DNA from: Bacillota bacterium
GTDB taxonomy: Bacteria > Bacillota > Clostridia > Peptostreptococcales > Anaerovoracaceae
Direction of reading: 5' to 3'
Assembly: GCA_017412505.1 (NCBI GenBank)
Contig: JAFPXN010000115.1
Location: forward strand, 1-42,653
DNA length: 42,653 bases
Within the stretch, counting starts at the first letter, position 1, and every line of letters begins with the position of its first letter. This document shows positions 32,938 to 41,400 of the stretch, piece after piece. The position numbers and the translations under genes were made by a program. The notes below the pieces were generated by a model. The model had not been told where the DNA came from. It made no database searches and worked only from the letters and a program-made list of their open reading frames with translations.

Positions 32938-34327
32938 CAGAACCAAGTACTCCGTCACGGAAAACACGCTCGATTTTTACGTTTATCCATTGATTTTCGA
33001 GGGAAACGGGGCGGGACGGATCGGACATGGACGGATCGCGGAAATAGACAGTGCAGTAGTTGCTGCAGTGACCCTTCCAGAGCAGGCCTTCCTCCGTCTG
33101 TTCCGTCTCTTCCGCCAGCACGCGCTGCGCGGAGCCGGTCATGGATGCGCGGAACTGCCGGGAGACCTCTTCTGCCGCTGCGATCAGTTCCTTGTTGCGC
33201 TGTTTTTTCACCTGGGGCGGCACCTGGTCCGGCATGTCCGCCGCCGGCGTGTACATACGCCTGCTGTAGGGAAAACCGTGCACGTGCAGGTACTGCGCCC
33301 TGCGCACGACGTCCAGGCTGGCAGCGAAATCCTCTTCCGTCTCGCCCGGAAAGCCGCAGATGATGTCCGTCGTGACGCCGTACAGCGGATCGAAATCCCG
33401 GCAGACTTTCACGATGCGCAGATAGTCTTCCGCCGTGTAATGGCGGTTCATGCGCGCGATGACGCGGTCCGACCCGCTCTGGATGGACAGATGCACGTGG
33501 TGCGCCAGCTTTTCGTAGCGGAACAGGTGTGCGATATAGTCCGCGTCGATGACGGTGGGTTCCATGGAGCCCAGCCGGATGAGGAAATCCCCCGGGATGT
33601 CGTTCAAGGCCTTCACGATGATCTCCACGCCCTCGAGCCCCGTATTCAGATCGTCTGTAAAGCCGTTTTCCGCCCCGTAGAGTGCCGTATTGATGCCGGT
33701 CAGGGTAATTTCCTTATACCCGGCGGAAACCAGTTTTTCGGCCTCTTTTCTGATCGCGGCCGCGCTGCGGCTGCGCACCTGTCCCCGGGCGTGGGGAATG
33801 ACGCAATACGAACAGAACCGGTTGCAGCCTTCCTGGATCTTGATCAGCGCACGGGTCTTCGTCTCCATGCCGGTGATGCCTTCGTGCTGCTCGTACTCTG
33901 TTTGGCGTACGACCGGATCCGTGACGAGGATAACCTTCTTCCGCTGATCTTCTGGCAGCAGGAACCACTCCTCCGCCAGGGAGACCGCCCGCAGTTTCTC
34001 CGTCGTGCCCAGGATGATATCCGCCTCTTCGATCCGCGAAACTTCCTGCGGATTTGTCTGGGGATAGCAGCCCATGATGATCACCAGAGCCTTCGGATTC
34101 TGCTTCTTGACCCGGCGCATATACTGCCGGGATTTCCGGTCCGCCAGTCTGGTGACGGAACAGGTATTCACGACGCAGACGTCTGCGGCTCCCTCGCCGT
34201 CCAGGATGCGGCAGCCCGCCCTGCGGAAGCTCTCCGCGCAGGCCTGGGACTCGTACTGGTTGACTTTGCAGCCCAGCGTAAAAAACGATACGGTCTTATC
34301 TTGTAAAGGGTTTATTTTGCCTGCCAT
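32930..34327 (-). CDS. mtaB: tRNA t6A37 methylthiotransferase MtaB
   Basis: Radical-SAM enzyme that adds a methylthio group to N6-threonylcarbamoyladenosine 37 of tRNA. It has 465 residues. The N-terminal UPF0004 domain has [13 protein letters not shown] and a further Cys in VVNTCSVT. The radical-SAM cluster motif is CNRFCSYC (C-x3-C-x2-C). A TRAM domain appears at the C-terminus (about 400–465). The start at 34327 overlaps the ogt end by 16 bases, so it is coupled to ogt. Confidence 0.95.
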   Translation of the reverse strand: MAGKINPLQDKTVSFFTLGCKVNQYESQACAESFRRAGCRILDGEGAADVCVVNTCSVTRLADRKSRQYMRRVKKQNPKALVIIMGCYPQTNPQEVSRIEEADIILGTTEKLRAVSLAEEWFLLPEDQRKKVILVTDPVVRQTEYEQHEGITGMETKTRALIKIQEGCNRFCSYCVIPHARGQVRSRSAAAIRKEAEKLVSAGYKEITLTGINTALYGAENGFTDDLNTGLEGVEIIVKALNDIPGDFLIRLGSMEPTVIDADYIAHLFRYEKLAHHVHLSIQSGSDRVIARMNRHYTAEDYLRIVKVCRDFDPLYGVTTDIICGFPGETEEDFAASLDVVRRAQYLHVHGFPYSRRMYTPAADMPDQVPPQVKKQRNKELIAAAEEVSRQFRASMTGSAQRVLAEETEQTEEGLLWKGHCSNYCTVYFRDPSMSDPSRPVSLENQWINVKIERVFRDGVLGSVI

Positions 34328-34818
34328 ACCTTATCTCCGCCTGTGCCTTTCTGCTCCAGGTTCAGCAGAAACGCCTTGGCTTCCAGTCCGCCGCCAAAAC
34401 CCGTCAGCGAGCCGGTGCTGCCGACGACCCTGTGGCAGGGAACGATGATGCTGATGGGGTTGTTGTGATTGGCGCCGCCCGCCGCGCGGACCGCCTTGGG
34501 ATTTCCGGCATACGCGGCGATCTCTTTATACGTGCGCGTCTCGCCGTAGGGAATGCTGCGCAGCCCTTCCCAGCACTTCTGCTGGAACGGGGTGCCGGAA
34601 GGCGCCAGGGGAAGATCGAAGACTTTTCGTTTCCCTTCGAAATATTCGTTCAGCTGTTTCTTCGCTTTTTTCAGCAGCGGCGTTTCCTTCTCTTCCGCCT
34701 GAAGACCCAGGTCTGCCAGCGTGTTGTGCCACACGAACAGCAGATGGGTGAGCTTGCCGTCCTCTTCCGCCAGCTGCAGCTTGCCGATGGGGGAATCCAT
34801 AAATGTTGCGTATCTCAT
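34312..34818 (-). CDS. ogt: Methylated-DNA–[protein]-cysteine S-methyltransferase
   Basis: Suicide repair enzyme that takes alkyl groups from O6-alkylguanine onto its active-site Cys. It has 168 residues, with [20 protein letters not shown] in the helix-turn-helix region and [12 protein letters not shown] with the catalytic Cys. AGGAGG lies five bases before the ATG. Its promoter holds a LexA-type GAAC-N4-GTTC box. It is followed by mtaB in the same transcript. Confidence 0.95.
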   Translation of the reverse strand: MRYATFMDSPIGKLQLAEEDGKLTHLLFVWHNTLADLGLQAEEKETPLLKKAKKQLNEYFEGKRKVFDLPLAPSGTPFQQKCWEGLRSIPYGETRTYKEIAAYAGNPKAVRAAGGANHNNPISIIVPCHRVVGSTGSLTGFGGGLEAKAFLLNLEQKGTGGDKVWQAK

Positions 34819-34886
34819 AACGTCCTCCTTGAAGTTTTCTTCCGCCGCCGGGAAAACCGTTGTATAATGAATGTAACAGCAAACCG

Positions 34887-34915
34887 ATTATAACAGAACA
34901 AATGTTCTCTGTAAA
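34887..34915 (-). promoter_or_regulatory. ogt–mtaB promoter with a LexA-type box in the spacer
   Basis: Minus strand -35 TTTACA (34910–34915), 17-base spacer, -10 TATAAT (34887–34892). The spacer contains the perfect dyad GAAC-AAAT-GTTC (34896–34907 on the plus strand), which fits the Gram-positive LexA/DinR consensus core. A repressor bound there would cover both promoter elements. Confidence 0.6.
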
Positions 34916-34930
34916 GAACGGAGGTATCAA

Positions 34931-35227
34931 ATGATCATCGTACGCGTGAAATACAGAACACCGGAAGGACAGCGGGACGCTTTCCTGCAGCAGCTGTTCG
35001 ACGAGGGCCTGCCCCAGGCCTGCCGCGCCGAGGAAGGCAACATCTGTTACGACTACTTCCTGAATTACGAGGATCCCAACGAGATCCTGCTGCTGGAAAT
35101 GTGGAAAGACGGCACCGCCCTCGCCAAGCACGGCAAGGAGCCTCACTTCGACCGCATCGGCCAGGTCCGCATCGAAGCGGGCGTGCATGCCACGATCGAA
35201 AGCTACGATTCCAAACAGCGCAAATAG
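34931..35227 (+). CDS. Antibiotic-biosynthesis-monooxygenase (ABM)-like small protein
   Basis: 98-residue ferredoxin-like-fold protein of the YgiN/ABM class. Typical features are MIIVRVKYR at the start, GNICYDYFLN, ILLLEMWKD and a conserved His near HGKEPHF. Relatives oxidise quinols or other small molecules without a cofactor; the substrate here is unknown. GGAGG lies seven bases before the ATG. It is divergent from ogt, so the LexA-type box may also affect it. Its 3' end overlaps the prmA end by 25 bases in convergent orientation. Confidence 0.85.
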   Translation: MIIVRVKYRTPEGQRDAFLQQLFDEGLPQACRAEEGNICYDYFLNYEDPNEILLLEMWKDGTALAKHGKEPHFDRIGQVRIEAGVHATIESYDSKQRK

Positions 35228-36120
35228 CGGGCGCAGATCGCGCACCAGCCGTCTGCGTGGATCGTTTCGACGATCTCGAATCCGGCGTCGCGTATGGCAC
35301 CTGAGACCTCTTCTTCTTTCTCGTCCAGTATCCCGCTGGACAGATAGAAGCCGCGGCCTTTCAGGTGCTTTGCCACGTCTTTGGAAAGCATTTTGACCAG
35401 GTCCGCCATCAGATTCGCGCACACCAGATCCGCTTTGACGTCCAGGCCTTTCGTCAGGTCGCCCTGAAAAGCGTCGATTTTTTCTTCGCAGCCGTTCAAG
35501 GCTGCGTTTTTCTTCGTGCTCTGCACGGCGTCGTCGAACAGGTCCACCGCCCAGACGCGGGACGCGCCCAGCATCACCGCGCCGACGGACAGGATGCCGC
35601 TGCCGGAGCCCACGTCCAACACGGTCTCGCCGGGCTGCAGGTACTTCTCCATCAGTCGCAGCGTCAGGAACGTCGTCGCGTGGGTGCCTGTGCCGAACGC
35701 GAGGCCGGGGTCGATCGTGATGACGTTTTCCCCTTCCTTCGCCCCGTATTCTCTCCAGGCGGGTTTGACCACGAAGCGGTCCGTGATCTTCGTGGGCATA
35801 AAGTATTCTTCCCACTTGTGCAGCCAGTCTTCGTCGTCCACGTGGGTCAGCGTAAAGTCGTACGCCCTGGCGATCTCCATGGCGGCGGGGTCGTCCTCCC
35901 CTTCCTGCAGATAAAAACAGACGTAGGGATTACCCTGCAGGTCCTCGATCACTTCGGGATCCACGTAATCCCAGACGTGCTCTTCCCGCGCCCGCATGAT
36001 GCCTTCCAGTTCGCCCGGGTCGTTGATGACCAGGTCGCTGCGGCCGGCCGCGGTGAGCGCGTCGACCAGGCCGTCCAGTTCTTCTTTTTTCGGATAGATC
36101 TTGATCTCTTTGTATTTCAT
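35203..36120 (-). CDS. prmA: Ribosomal protein L11 methyltransferase
   Basis: SAM-dependent trimethylation of ribosomal protein L11. It has 305 residues. The substrate-recognition N-terminal domain is followed by DPGLAFGTGTHATT, the SAM motif DVGSGSGILSVGA and CANLMADLV. The ATG at 36118–36120 has no ribosome binding site, and an extended -10 lies only six bases upstream, so the mRNA may be leaderless. A TTG at 36138 would place the -10 box inside the gene. Confidence 0.93.
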   Translation of the reverse strand: MKYKEIKIYPKKEELDGLVDALTAAGRSDLVINDPGELEGIMRAREEHVWDYVDPEVIEDLQGNPYVCFYLQEGEDDPAAMEIARAYDFTLTHVDDEDWLHKWEEYFMPTKITDRFVVKPAWREYGAKEGENVITIDPGLAFGTGTHATTFLTLRLMEKYLQPGETVLDVGSGSGILSVGAVMLGASRVWAVDLFDDAVQSTKKNAALNGCEEKIDAFQGDLTKGLDVKADLVCANLMADLVKMLSKDVAKHLKGRGFYLSSGILDEKEEEVSGAIRDAGFEIVETIHADGWCAICARYLRCLES

Positions 36121-36126
36121 AAGGGC

Positions 36127-36135
36127 ATTATAACA
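36127..36135 (-). promoter_or_regulatory. Extended -10 of prmA, likely leaderless start
   Basis: Minus strand TGTTATAAT, a perfect TGn-TATAAT, six bases before the prmA ATG. Transcription would start at or next to the A of the ATG. Confidence 0.5.
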
Positions 36136-36137
36136 CA

Positions 36138-36170
36138 AACAGCCCGGAGCAGGTCGCTGCCCGGGCTGTT
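36138..36170 (-). terminator. Terminator after the MmgE/PrpD gene
   Basis: Minus strand stem AACAGCCCGG with CCGGGCTGTT, then TTGTGTT. It ends the catabolic cluster and abuts the prmA promoter. Confidence 0.75.
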
Positions 36171-36185
36171 CTCCTCACTGTGATC

Positions 36186-37526
36186 CTATAATTCTTTCCA
36201 GTACTCCGGCTTATTGATCTCTTTGACAAAAGCCGTCATATCGACGTCTTCCCCGCCGAGGATCATTTCGATCACTTTATCCTGGCCTTCCTTCGTGAAG
36301 ACCGGCCCGGTGATCCTGCGGAACTTGTCCTCGAGCCACGGCCACTGGATGTTCTCCTTCGCCTCGCCTCTGGGTTCGTACTCCGCCGAACGAAAGACCC
36401 TTCCGTCTTTCGTCCGGATGACCGCGCGGCAGATGCGTTGCGCCGGGAATTTCTTATCCAGTTCGGGATCCATCACGAAGTGCAGTTTCCCCATCATATC
36501 CAGGACCTTCGGGTCGCCCAGATACTTATCGTTGCACTGGGCAAGTCCGAAATCGCCGTACACGACGGCAGCCGCTACCGGATAGGCGATGTTGTACTGC
36601 GCCTCGTCCGCGTCCTTGGGCACGATCTTGGACAGCATCGTCGCCTTCAGGAACGTCTCGATCGTCACGTCTTCGATATCGTCACAGGTCAGACCGTTCG
36701 AGCGCATCACATCCACGACCGCGTCGATGGCCGGGTGTGCCCAGCGGCAGCAGGTGTAAGGCTTGAAATACAGATCCATGACCTGCCATTTTTTATTCAG
36801 ATCGTCGAGGTAATGCTTATGCTCGTCGGATTCCAGAAGGTTCTTGTTGCCGGTGAACCCGCACTGCGTCTCGATCACCGCCAGCATGCCCACCATGACG
36901 CCGAACGGCACGCCGTCCTTGTTCATGGACGGATATTCCACGCTGCGGATGCCGGGAACGATGGGCGCGTTGAACTCCGCCACGGAAAGCGCGTTGTTCA
37001 GCTGTTCCTTCGTAAAGCCGTAGATCCGTCCCACGCCGGCCGCCGTACCGACGGCGCCGAACGTGCCGCTGGAATGCGCCCATTGGTAATAATCCATAAT
37101 GGCCGCCCCGCTGCGGATCGTCGTTTCGTAGGAGACCAGCAGCGTCTCGAGGAATTTGTCGCGCTTCAGCCCTTTCTCGCACGAAGCCGCCAGGATGCCG
37201 CCGATCACGGACGTGCCGGGATGGGCGCGGGTCATGTTGTGGCCGTCGTCGATATCGTAGGCGTTGGAGGAATGACCCATCGCGGCCGCCGCTCCCAGGA
37301 CGCCGAACGTCTTATCCGAGCCCACGACGGGGATATCCCCTGCCGGGAACACTCTCTCCGCCAGCTTCAGCCCGGCCTCGAACTGTCCGCTGCGGGATCC
37401 GACGATCAAAGCGCCCGTCAGATCCAGAAGGCAGCCCTTCATGCGCATCTTCACCTCTTCGGGAACGTTTTCCCATCTGGTGTCGAGAATAAAGTTTTCC
37501 AGTCTGTAGTCTGTTTCGTAATGCAT
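36186..37526 (-). CDS. MmgE/PrpD-family lyase or epimerase
   Basis: 446 residues, the usual length. Family members include 2-methylcitrate dehydratase, cis-aconitate decarboxylase and iminodisuccinate epimerase, all acting on short polycarboxylates or imino acids. Conserved active-site areas are SNAYDIDDGHNMTRAHPGT (Asp, His) and KPYTCCRWAHPAID (Lys, His). The substrate cannot be read from sequence. An AAGGTG lies seven bases before the ATG. It sits nine bases after the ornithine-racemase-type gene and next to two alanine-dehydrogenase-family genes, which points to an amino acid or imino acid pathway rather than the methylcitrate cycle. That is inference. Confidence 0.85.
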   Translation of the reverse strand: MHYETDYRLENFILDTRWENVPEEVKMRMKGCLLDLTGALIVGSRSGQFEAGLKLAERVFPAGDIPVVGSDKTFGVLGAAAAMGHSSNAYDIDDGHNMTRAHPGTSVIGGILAASCEKGLKRDKFLETLLVSYETTIRSGAAIMDYYQWAHSSGTFGAVGTAAGVGRIYGFTKEQLNNALSVAEFNAPIVPGIRSVEYPSMNKDGVPFGVMVGMLAVIETQCGFTGNKNLLESDEHKHYLDDLNKKWQVMDLYFKPYTCCRWAHPAIDAVVDVMRSNGLTCDDIEDVTIETFLKATMLSKIVPKDADEAQYNIAYPVAAAVVYGDFGLAQCNDKYLGDPKVLDMMGKLHFVMDPELDKKFPAQRICRAVIRTKDGRVFRSAEYEPRGEAKENIQWPWLEDKFRRITGPVFTKEGQDKVIEMILGGEDVDMTAFVKEINKPEYWKEL

Positions 37527-37535
37527 GGTATCACC

Positions 37536-38615
37536 TTACTTGTATAGGATCTCTGTACTTTTCGTCGAGAAGATCTGCAGCAGTCCGCCGTAGCGCAGAC
37601 GGAATTCCAGAACGTCGCCGACGTTTACCTCTTTCGCGCAGTCCGTCACGTCCAGCACCGCGTGGTCGCTGCTGCCGGCGATGACGGAGACCGCTTCGTC
37701 CTTCGGCAGGAGATTGAACGCGTCGCCGACGTCTTGCGACCCGACGGCAGCGATGGCGCGCCGCCGCCTGCCGCCGTCCGCGAACTGTATGGTCTCGCCT
37801 TTCCAGTTGCGTCCGGTGCCCACGACGCCGCTCTTTTCCTTCACTTCGACCACCTGCGCCTTCAGGCAGAACGTTTCCTCGTTCATCTCCGGGATGACCA
37901 CGCCCCGGTTTATGCGCATGTTGATGGGATTCAGGATATAGCCGCCGACGCGCAGATGATTGACTTTTGCAGGCATCGGAAGCCCTTTGCTCCAGCGGAT
38001 GAGAGACGAGGAACTGCCTCCGGACACGATCTCGAGCGGCTCGCCCAGCACGTCTTCCACAGCTTTCGCGCCTTCGCACAGGAGATCCAGATTTTCTTCG
38101 TCCGGCAAGACGCCGGACACGCAGCCGTAATTCGTGCCCACGCCCGCCACCTTCAGGTGCGGCATCGTATCTTTTACTGTTTTCGCGGCAGCTGCCAGAT
38201 CTTCGATCGTAGCGTATCCTTCCCGCCGGTCGCCCACGTCCAGCATCAGGACGGCTTTATGCGTCCTGCCCGACGCCGCGGCCGCATCGTCCAGCGCCTG
38301 CAGCGTACGCAGTTCGGAATTCAGACTGTAATCCGCATGGGCAACGACGTCATCCGCCTCGCACAGCTGCGGGATGCGCAGCAGCAGCATTGGGACGCCC
38401 GGAAAACTCTTTCGCAGCGCGGCCAGCTGACCGATCCGCGAGGACGCCAGCTGTCTGCAGCCTCCGTCCAGATAGGCTTTCGCGACGGCCGGATCTCCGC
38501 CGGCGCCCTTGACGACGCCCGCGACGGATATGCCGAGTTTCTCATAGATACCGCAGATGACCTGCGCGTTGTTTTGGATCGCCGGCAGATCGGCTTCCAA
38601 TACGGGATAGCGCAT
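37536..38615 (-). CDS. Ornithine/alanine racemase-family PLP enzyme (Orr type)
   Basis: 359 residues of fold-type III, alanine-racemase-like. The PLP Lys is in GVVKGAGGDPA. Blocks RIPQLCEADDVV, SLNSELRTLQAL, LDVGDRREGYA, IVSGGSSSS and GSSDHAVLDVTD match the ornithine racemase (Orr) of Stickland clostridia. True Orr makes D-ornithine for the oxidative ornithine path; the mutase and thiolase genes of that path are not in this window, so the substrate may differ. The ATG 38615 has AAAGGAA eight bases upstream; the long frame beyond it lies inside the next gene. Confidence 0.85.
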   Translation of the reverse strand: MRYPVLEADLPAIQNNAQVICGIYEKLGISVAGVVKGAGGDPAVAKAYLDGGCRQLASSRIGQLAALRKSFPGVPMLLLRIPQLCEADDVVAHADYSLNSELRTLQALDDAAAASGRTHKAVLMLDVGDRREGYATIEDLAAAAKTVKDTMPHLKVAGVGTNYGCVSGVLPDEENLDLLCEGAKAVEDVLGEPLEIVSGGSSSSLIRWSKGLPMPAKVNHLRVGGYILNPINMRINRGVVIPEMNEETFCLKAQVVEVKEKSGVVGTGRNWKGETIQFADGGRRRRAIAAVGSQDVGDAFNLLPKDEAVSVIAGSSDHAVLDVTDCAKEVNVGDVLEFRLRYGGLLQIFSTKSTEILYK

Positions 38616-38617
38616 GA

Positions 38618-40126
38618 CTACCGTTCCTTTCTGCCGCCCAGGGACGGACGCATCACGGCGAAAACAAAGCGGCCGAACAGCGTGTCGATCCAGCGCTCGG
38701 CCTCTTTTCCGCTCCGCTCGGAAGCGACAGCCCCGTATTCGAAGCAGCCGGACAGTTTCTCGCCGGTCCACAGCACCGCGTACGCTCTCGTAAACAGCGC
38801 GTCGTCCGCGCACAGGATGAGGTCGCCGGGCTGCAGATACTCTTTCGTGATATGCGTCGTGCGGATGTCGGCTCCGGAAGCGTTCTGCGGCGTCACGACG
38901 CCGATGCCGCCGTAGAGCTTATAGACGCACAGATCCTTCGCGGGTCTCTGCGGCCTGCGGGACACCACGTCCACAAGTTCCGTATCGTGCAGGAAGAACA
39001 GGCTGTGCAGCGCGTAGGGCGTCGATTCCGGAACGCTGTAGCCGCAGCTTTCCCAGACGGGACGCAGCGCCGCCAGAACGTCTTCCTTTCCTCCTGCGAG
39101 ATCTTGCGCCGCCTTGGCGAGCTTCGCGGCGCATTCCGCGGGGAGCGCGGCGCCGACCATCACCCGGGGCGTCCAGATGCGCAGACCGTTCACGAATACC
39201 TGCGGCTCTTCGATATAGGCGCTCTCCGCGTCAGCCGTCACGGTAAACGTGATCTTTTCCGTTTCCCCTGCCGGCACGCTGACCACGCGAAACCCCTGCT
39301 TTTCCTCGACGATGCCGCTCTTCGCGGTGTATTCGATCTCGACGGCCTGATCGTCCGCTCCGTCGTTGCGGACAGCGACCGTGTAGACGACGGGTTTGCC
39401 GTTCGGCACCGTCTGACCCGGTTTATAGTCCGCCGTGACGCTGCAGACCAGGTCTTTTGCCTTGCCGCAGCGGATCAGCGCCTGTTCTGTGGGTTCGCCG
39501 GCGACAGACAGCGGACGGTGTACAGAAAACCTTTTTACGTTATCACGCAGCAAGTACAGCTTTGTCCAGTCGCTGCCGTCCCACGGCGTGAACCAGCGGT
39601 CGCAGGTATCCATGCCGATCGTGCCTTCCGGATCGAGGATATTGCGGCTTTCGTCGTATTTATAACCGTTGAAGCCGTGCTTCTGCGTGCTGTGGATGAA
39701 CTGCCCTTCCCCCGCGTACAGCATCGTATGGCCGCTGTGCGCCGTCCGTTCAAACGTGACGATATCGCCCGGTTCCAGCAGCGCCTTCACCTGATCGCAG
39801 ATCGATTTCTGTTCTTCCGGCGTTTCCCGGTGCGTCGGTTCGTAATAGAACACGCGGTTCGGAAGCACGTCGATCATATGCCACGTCAGATCCGCCTCGA
39901 GCATGTACCCGAACGTCTGGTAGTAGCAATTCCAGACGAAAGAGGAACAGTCCAAAAACAGCGGCAGATCCTCCGTCCCCGCTTCCGGCGCGGCAAAAGC
40001 GGACCGCCTCGGGCTGCAGCGCACGAACCGATCCATGCTCAGCTGGTCGTACTGCACCCAGGCGCCCCTGGCCAGATAGGCTTTCGCGGTAGTAAGCAGA
40101 ACCTGTGCTTTCTCTTTGTTGTCCAT
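38618..40126 (-). CDS. NlpC/P60-like cysteine hydrolase with Ig-like domain, no signal peptide
   Basis: 502 residues. The N-terminal catalytic domain has FLDCSSFVWNCYY (catalytic Cys), then LLEPGDIVTFERTAHSGHTMLYAG (catalytic His), as in NlpC/P60 hydrolases. A middle Ig-like beta domain follows (about 225–320). A C-terminal part repeats the pattern YLQPGDLILCADD…YAVLWTG without a matching Cys-His, so it may be a decayed second NlpC unit. The N-terminus MDNKEKAQVLL is charged and has no signal peptide, which is odd for a wall hydrolase and suggests a cytoplasmic substrate. AGGAA lies seven bases before the ATG. The gene is coupled to the racemase gene. Confidence 0.7.
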   Translation of the reverse strand: MDNKEKAQVLLTTAKAYLARGAWVQYDQLSMDRFVRCSPRRSAFAAPEAGTEDLPLFLDCSSFVWNCYYQTFGYMLEADLTWHMIDVLPNRVFYYEPTHRETPEEQKSICDQVKALLEPGDIVTFERTAHSGHTMLYAGEGQFIHSTQKHGFNGYKYDESRNILDPEGTIGMDTCDRWFTPWDGSDWTKLYLLRDNVKRFSVHRPLSVAGEPTEQALIRCGKAKDLVCSVTADYKPGQTVPNGKPVVYTVAVRNDGADDQAVEIEYTAKSGIVEEKQGFRVVSVPAGETEKITFTVTADAESAYIEEPQVFVNGLRIWTPRVMVGAALPAECAAKLAKAAQDLAGGKEDVLAALRPVWESCGYSVPESTPYALHSLFFLHDTELVDVVSRRPQRPAKDLCVYKLYGGIGVVTPQNASGADIRTTHITKEYLQPGDLILCADDALFTRAYAVLWTGEKLSGCFEYGAVASERSGKEAERWIDTLFGRFVFAVMRPSLGGRKER

Positions 40127-40146
40127 GGCATGATTCCTGCAAAAAA

Positions 40147-40188
40147 GGCAGCCTGCCCGAAGAAAGGAGGTGTAGGGGGCAGGCTGCC
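40147..40188 (-). terminator. Strong hairpin after the Ald-like gene 40203–41369
   Basis: Minus strand stem GGCAGCCTGCCC paired with GGGCAGGCTGCC, followed by TTTTTT. It lies inside the cluster, so the genes downstream (NlpC-like, racemase, MmgE) may be read through or have weaker expression. Confidence 0.85.
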
Positions 40189-40202
40189 GAAGACAAATTG
40201 CT

Positions 40203-41369
40203 TTACAGTTTAATGAAATTGTCGGATCTGGTGGTCGTTGCGGGCGGAGCCGGATCTAGCTTTCTGTCTGCGATGCCCAGAACGTCTTCCGGACGGATCC
40301 AGGGTCTGCCCTGGATGCCAGAGGTCTCTTCGTGGGTCAGCAGGCCCTTGTACATCGTGAGGGATCTTCTGTAGAAGCCGTCTGCCACGCAGGTCTCGAC
40401 GACGCCCTTGTTCAGGATGCTCATGATGAACGGCAGCATCTCGCCCGCATAGGAGACAGACGTGGAGTGCGCGACCGCGCCGGGAATATTGGAAACGCAG
40501 AAATGAACGACTCCGTTGACGACGTATCTCGGATTGTCGTGATGCGTTTCATGAGAAGATTCAATCGCGCCCGGATCGTCGTTGGAGATGTCGACGAGGA
40601 CGGAACCCGGTTCCATCAGCTTCAGCATTTCCTTATCGATCAGGAAGTCTTTTCTCTGTTTCGGCCATTTGACCGCGTTGATGACCATATCCATCTGAGG
40701 CAGAACTCTCGCGATGTTCTCCTTATTGCAGTACATGGTGGAAATGCGGTTATTGTATTCGAAGCCGATATTTCTCAGAATGCCCACGTTGATATCCATG
40801 ACCGTGCAGTTTGCGCCCAGCGCGTACAGCACTTCCAGAGAGCCTTTGCCCACGGCGCCGCAGCCCAGGATCAGTACGTTCATTCTGGGTGCGCCGGCAA
40901 ATCCGCCGACCCACTTGCCCTTGCCGCCGTTGATGGTCAGCATGGATTCCAGACCGAACAGAGCGCCCTGCTTACCGGCCGCTTCGCAGTTCGGAGAACC
41001 GTATCTGTGGCAGTCTTCCGCGGTGAAAGCGATGCACTTGCTCTTCAGCAGCGCGTCCACTTCTTCGGGATGTCCTGCCGGATGGATGCAGCCCAGAACG
41101 ATCTGGTCTTCGCGGATGAGATCGAATTCGCAGGGTTCGAATTCCTTCACCTTGGCGATGAAATCGCTGCGCTTGTACATCTCTTCCATGGAATCCACGA
41201 TCTCCGCGCCGGCAGCCGCATATTTCTCGTCCGGGAAGCCTGCTCCCTTGCCGCAGTCGTGCTGCGCCAGGACCTTATGACCCGCCGCTACGATGGATTC
41301 CACTTCCGCAGGCGTGCAGATGACTCTGAATTCGCCTTCTTTGATGTCTTTTAAGATACCGAATACCAT
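40203..41369 (-). CDS. Alanine dehydrogenase-family oxidoreductase, copy B
   Basis: 388 residues of the AlaDH/PNT family (NAD-dependent interconversion of an amino acid with a 2-oxo acid). The family active-site residues appear kept: Arg in EFRVICTP, Lys in IAKVKEFEP, His in GCIHPAGHPE and Asp in VDISNDDPG. The NAD site is LGCGAVGKGS with Asp in TVMDINV. The usual PMSEVAGR segment reads SPNCEAAGKQ, so the substrate pocket is altered. AGGAGG lies 11 bases before the ATG. It is paired with a second, very divergent member of the family 31 bases upstream. The substrate is unknown, and I avoid the name ald. Confidence 0.8.
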   Translation of the reverse strand: MVFGILKDIKEGEFRVICTPAEVESIVAAGHKVLAQHDCGKGAGFPDEKYAAAGAEIVDSMEEMYKRSDFIAKVKEFEPCEFDLIREDQIVLGCIHPAGHPEEVDALLKSKCIAFTAEDCHRYGSPNCEAAGKQGALFGLESMLTINGGKGKWVGGFAGAPRMNVLILGCGAVGKGSLEVLYALGANCTVMDINVGILRNIGFEYNNRISTMYCNKENIARVLPQMDMVINAVKWPKQRKDFLIDKEMLKLMEPGSVLVDISNDDPGAIESSHETHHDNPRYVVNGVVHFCVSNIPGAVAHSTSVSYAGEMLPFIMSILNKGVVETCVADGFYRRSLTMYKGLLTHEETSGIQGRPWIRPEDVLGIADRKLDPAPPATTTRSDNFIKL

Positions 41370-41400
41370 AATTGAATTTACCTCCTGTAAAAGCTCTCTG

